A DNA stretch of 64,000 nucleotides from Arenibacter echinorum (lineage in GTDB: Bacteria; Bacteroidota; Bacteroidia; Flavobacteriales; Flavobacteriaceae), in assembly GCF_003259375.1 (NCBI RefSeq), contig NZ_QLLN01000003.1:715590-779589 (forward strand). Reading direction: 5' to 3'. A model generated the notes under the pieces. That model was not told where the DNA came from. It worked only from the letters and a program-made list of their open reading frames with translations, and ran no database searches. Every line of letters begins with the position of its first letter. The stretch's first letter is position 1. The position numbers and the translations under genes were made by a program. This document shows, piece by piece, positions 63,704 to 64,000 of the stretch.

Positions 63704-64000
63704 TTAAGGCTGAACAATGATAACATTGTTCAGCTTTTTTGATTTGTACTGTTTTCTTTTCAATTTGTTTTGTGCGTGCATTTGTAGTGGTGTGAGCATA
63801 TGGTTGGATAAATGCGGTCTTTGATCATTATAGATTTCTATGGCATTCTTAATCAGTGCTTTTTTCAATTTTATGTTCTTTATATTTTTTGCCACTCCAA
63901 ATTCTTGTTTCAATATTCCGTTGACCCTTTCGGCGATGGCATTTTCGTATGGGTCGTATTTTTCAGTCATACTTGACCTTATATTGTTGTTTTTCAAGAG
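63704..64000 (-). CDS. IS3-family transposase, 3' part, cut by the window edge
   Basis: The last 98 residues of an OrfB-type integrase-like transposase (rve core). The catalytic Glu is in the segment ENAIAERVNGILKQEFG, followed by RPHLSNHMLTPLQMH, a hallmark of the IS3 group. The frame is open to base 64000, so the rest of the element lies beyond the window. The stop TAA is at 63704-63706, next to a hairpin that overlaps the end of the gene. The element inserted just after the methyltransferase gene. Whether the copy is intact cannot be judged here. Confidence 0.85.
   Translation of the reverse strand, partial: LLKNNNIRSSMTEKYDPYENAIAERVNGILKQEFGVAKNIKNIKLKKALIKNAIEIYNDQRPHLSNHMLTPLQMHAQNKLKRKQYKSKKLNNVIIVQP
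63709..63740 (+). terminator. Hairpin with T run at the transposase end
   Basis: An 11-bp perfect stem (GCTGAACAATG / CATTGTTCAGC) with a 4-base loop is followed by six T on the plus strand. It overlaps the last codons of the transposase gene and can stop transcription of the methyltransferase gene or protect the element from outside reading. Confidence 0.7.

Noticed and set aside
1..64000. tRNA, rRNA or CRISPR array
   Set aside because: Reading the gaps showed no T-loop-like motif in a foldable context, no rRNA sequence, and no regularly spaced repeats.

Overview
The window looks like a chromosomal segment of a marine-type member of the Bacteroidota, most likely a Flavobacteriaceae in the neighbourhood of Maribacter, Arenibacter or Zobellia. 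The basis is AT-rich DNA, few Shine-Dalgarno sites, promoters of the TAnnTTTG type, a TonB-dependent receptor with an N-terminal carboxypeptidase-regulatory-like domain, a fused E1 alpha/beta 2-oxoacid dehydrogenase, a flavobacterial type III polyketide cluster, many exported or lipoprotein hydrolases, and a sigma / VPxGYF-motif operon. The genus is inference. I see no rRNA, tRNA or CRISPR array. The only mobile DNA is the 3' end of an IS3-type transposase at the right edge.

Layout. 1-4 kb: a truncated PhyH dioxygenase, a BBE-type flavin oxidase paired with an exported cupin, and an unusual DUF4242 / cyclase-like / AraC fusion. 4.1-7.5 kb: a metal-uptake operon made of a membrane-anchored DtxR-FeoA protein and a FeoB split into separate GTPase and membrane proteins, with a DtxR-type palindrome upstream. 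7.7-11.2 kb: an exported sugar isomerase-like protein, then a Fur-family regulator and a P1B-4 metal-exporting ATPase. 11.4-20.3 kb: hydrolases, a pseudouridine synthase, an exported isoaspartyl methyltransferase, topoisomerase III, an FKBP and a cold-shock protein. 20.7-25 kb: a TonB-dependent receptor, an OsmC protein, and a compact array of three unannotated micro-ORFs with its own palindrome and terminator. 25-39 kb: EamA transporter, LemA/DUF2207 pair, pirin, di-haem cytochrome, two helicases, lpxD, M28 peptidase, hibernation factor and TerC.

39.5-44.5 kb holds a compact type III polyketide cluster (oxidoreductase, methyltransferase, type III PKS, dehydratase, ketosynthase, ACP), which probably makes and modifies an acyl-primed aromatic or pyrone lipid. 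44.5-53.1 kb: OmpA-type and lipocalin-type lipoproteins, a GreA/Rnk-like protein with an unknown partner, glutamate dehydrogenase preceded by a Cys-rich mini-protein, an NtrC-type two-component system and the fused E1 enzyme. 53.2-64 kb: a 2-oxoglutarate/Fe(II)-type oxygenase, exported DinB-fold protein, SUI1, DUF1835 plus nucleoside phosphorylase, a cytoplasmic substrate-binding-fold protein, a response regulator, uracil-DNA glycosylase, the ECF-sigma operon, a Ycf48-like lipoprotein and an RsmB-type methyltransferase.

The best candidate for something undescribed is the micro-ORF array at 24.4-25.0 kb: two 28-residue paralogues that differ mainly by synonymous and conservative changes, followed by a 43-residue relative sharing only the basic Trp/Arg-rich tail. 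The two metal-handling loci (split FeoB with membrane-tethered DtxR-FeoA, and Fur with a P1B-4 ATPase) are the next most informative.
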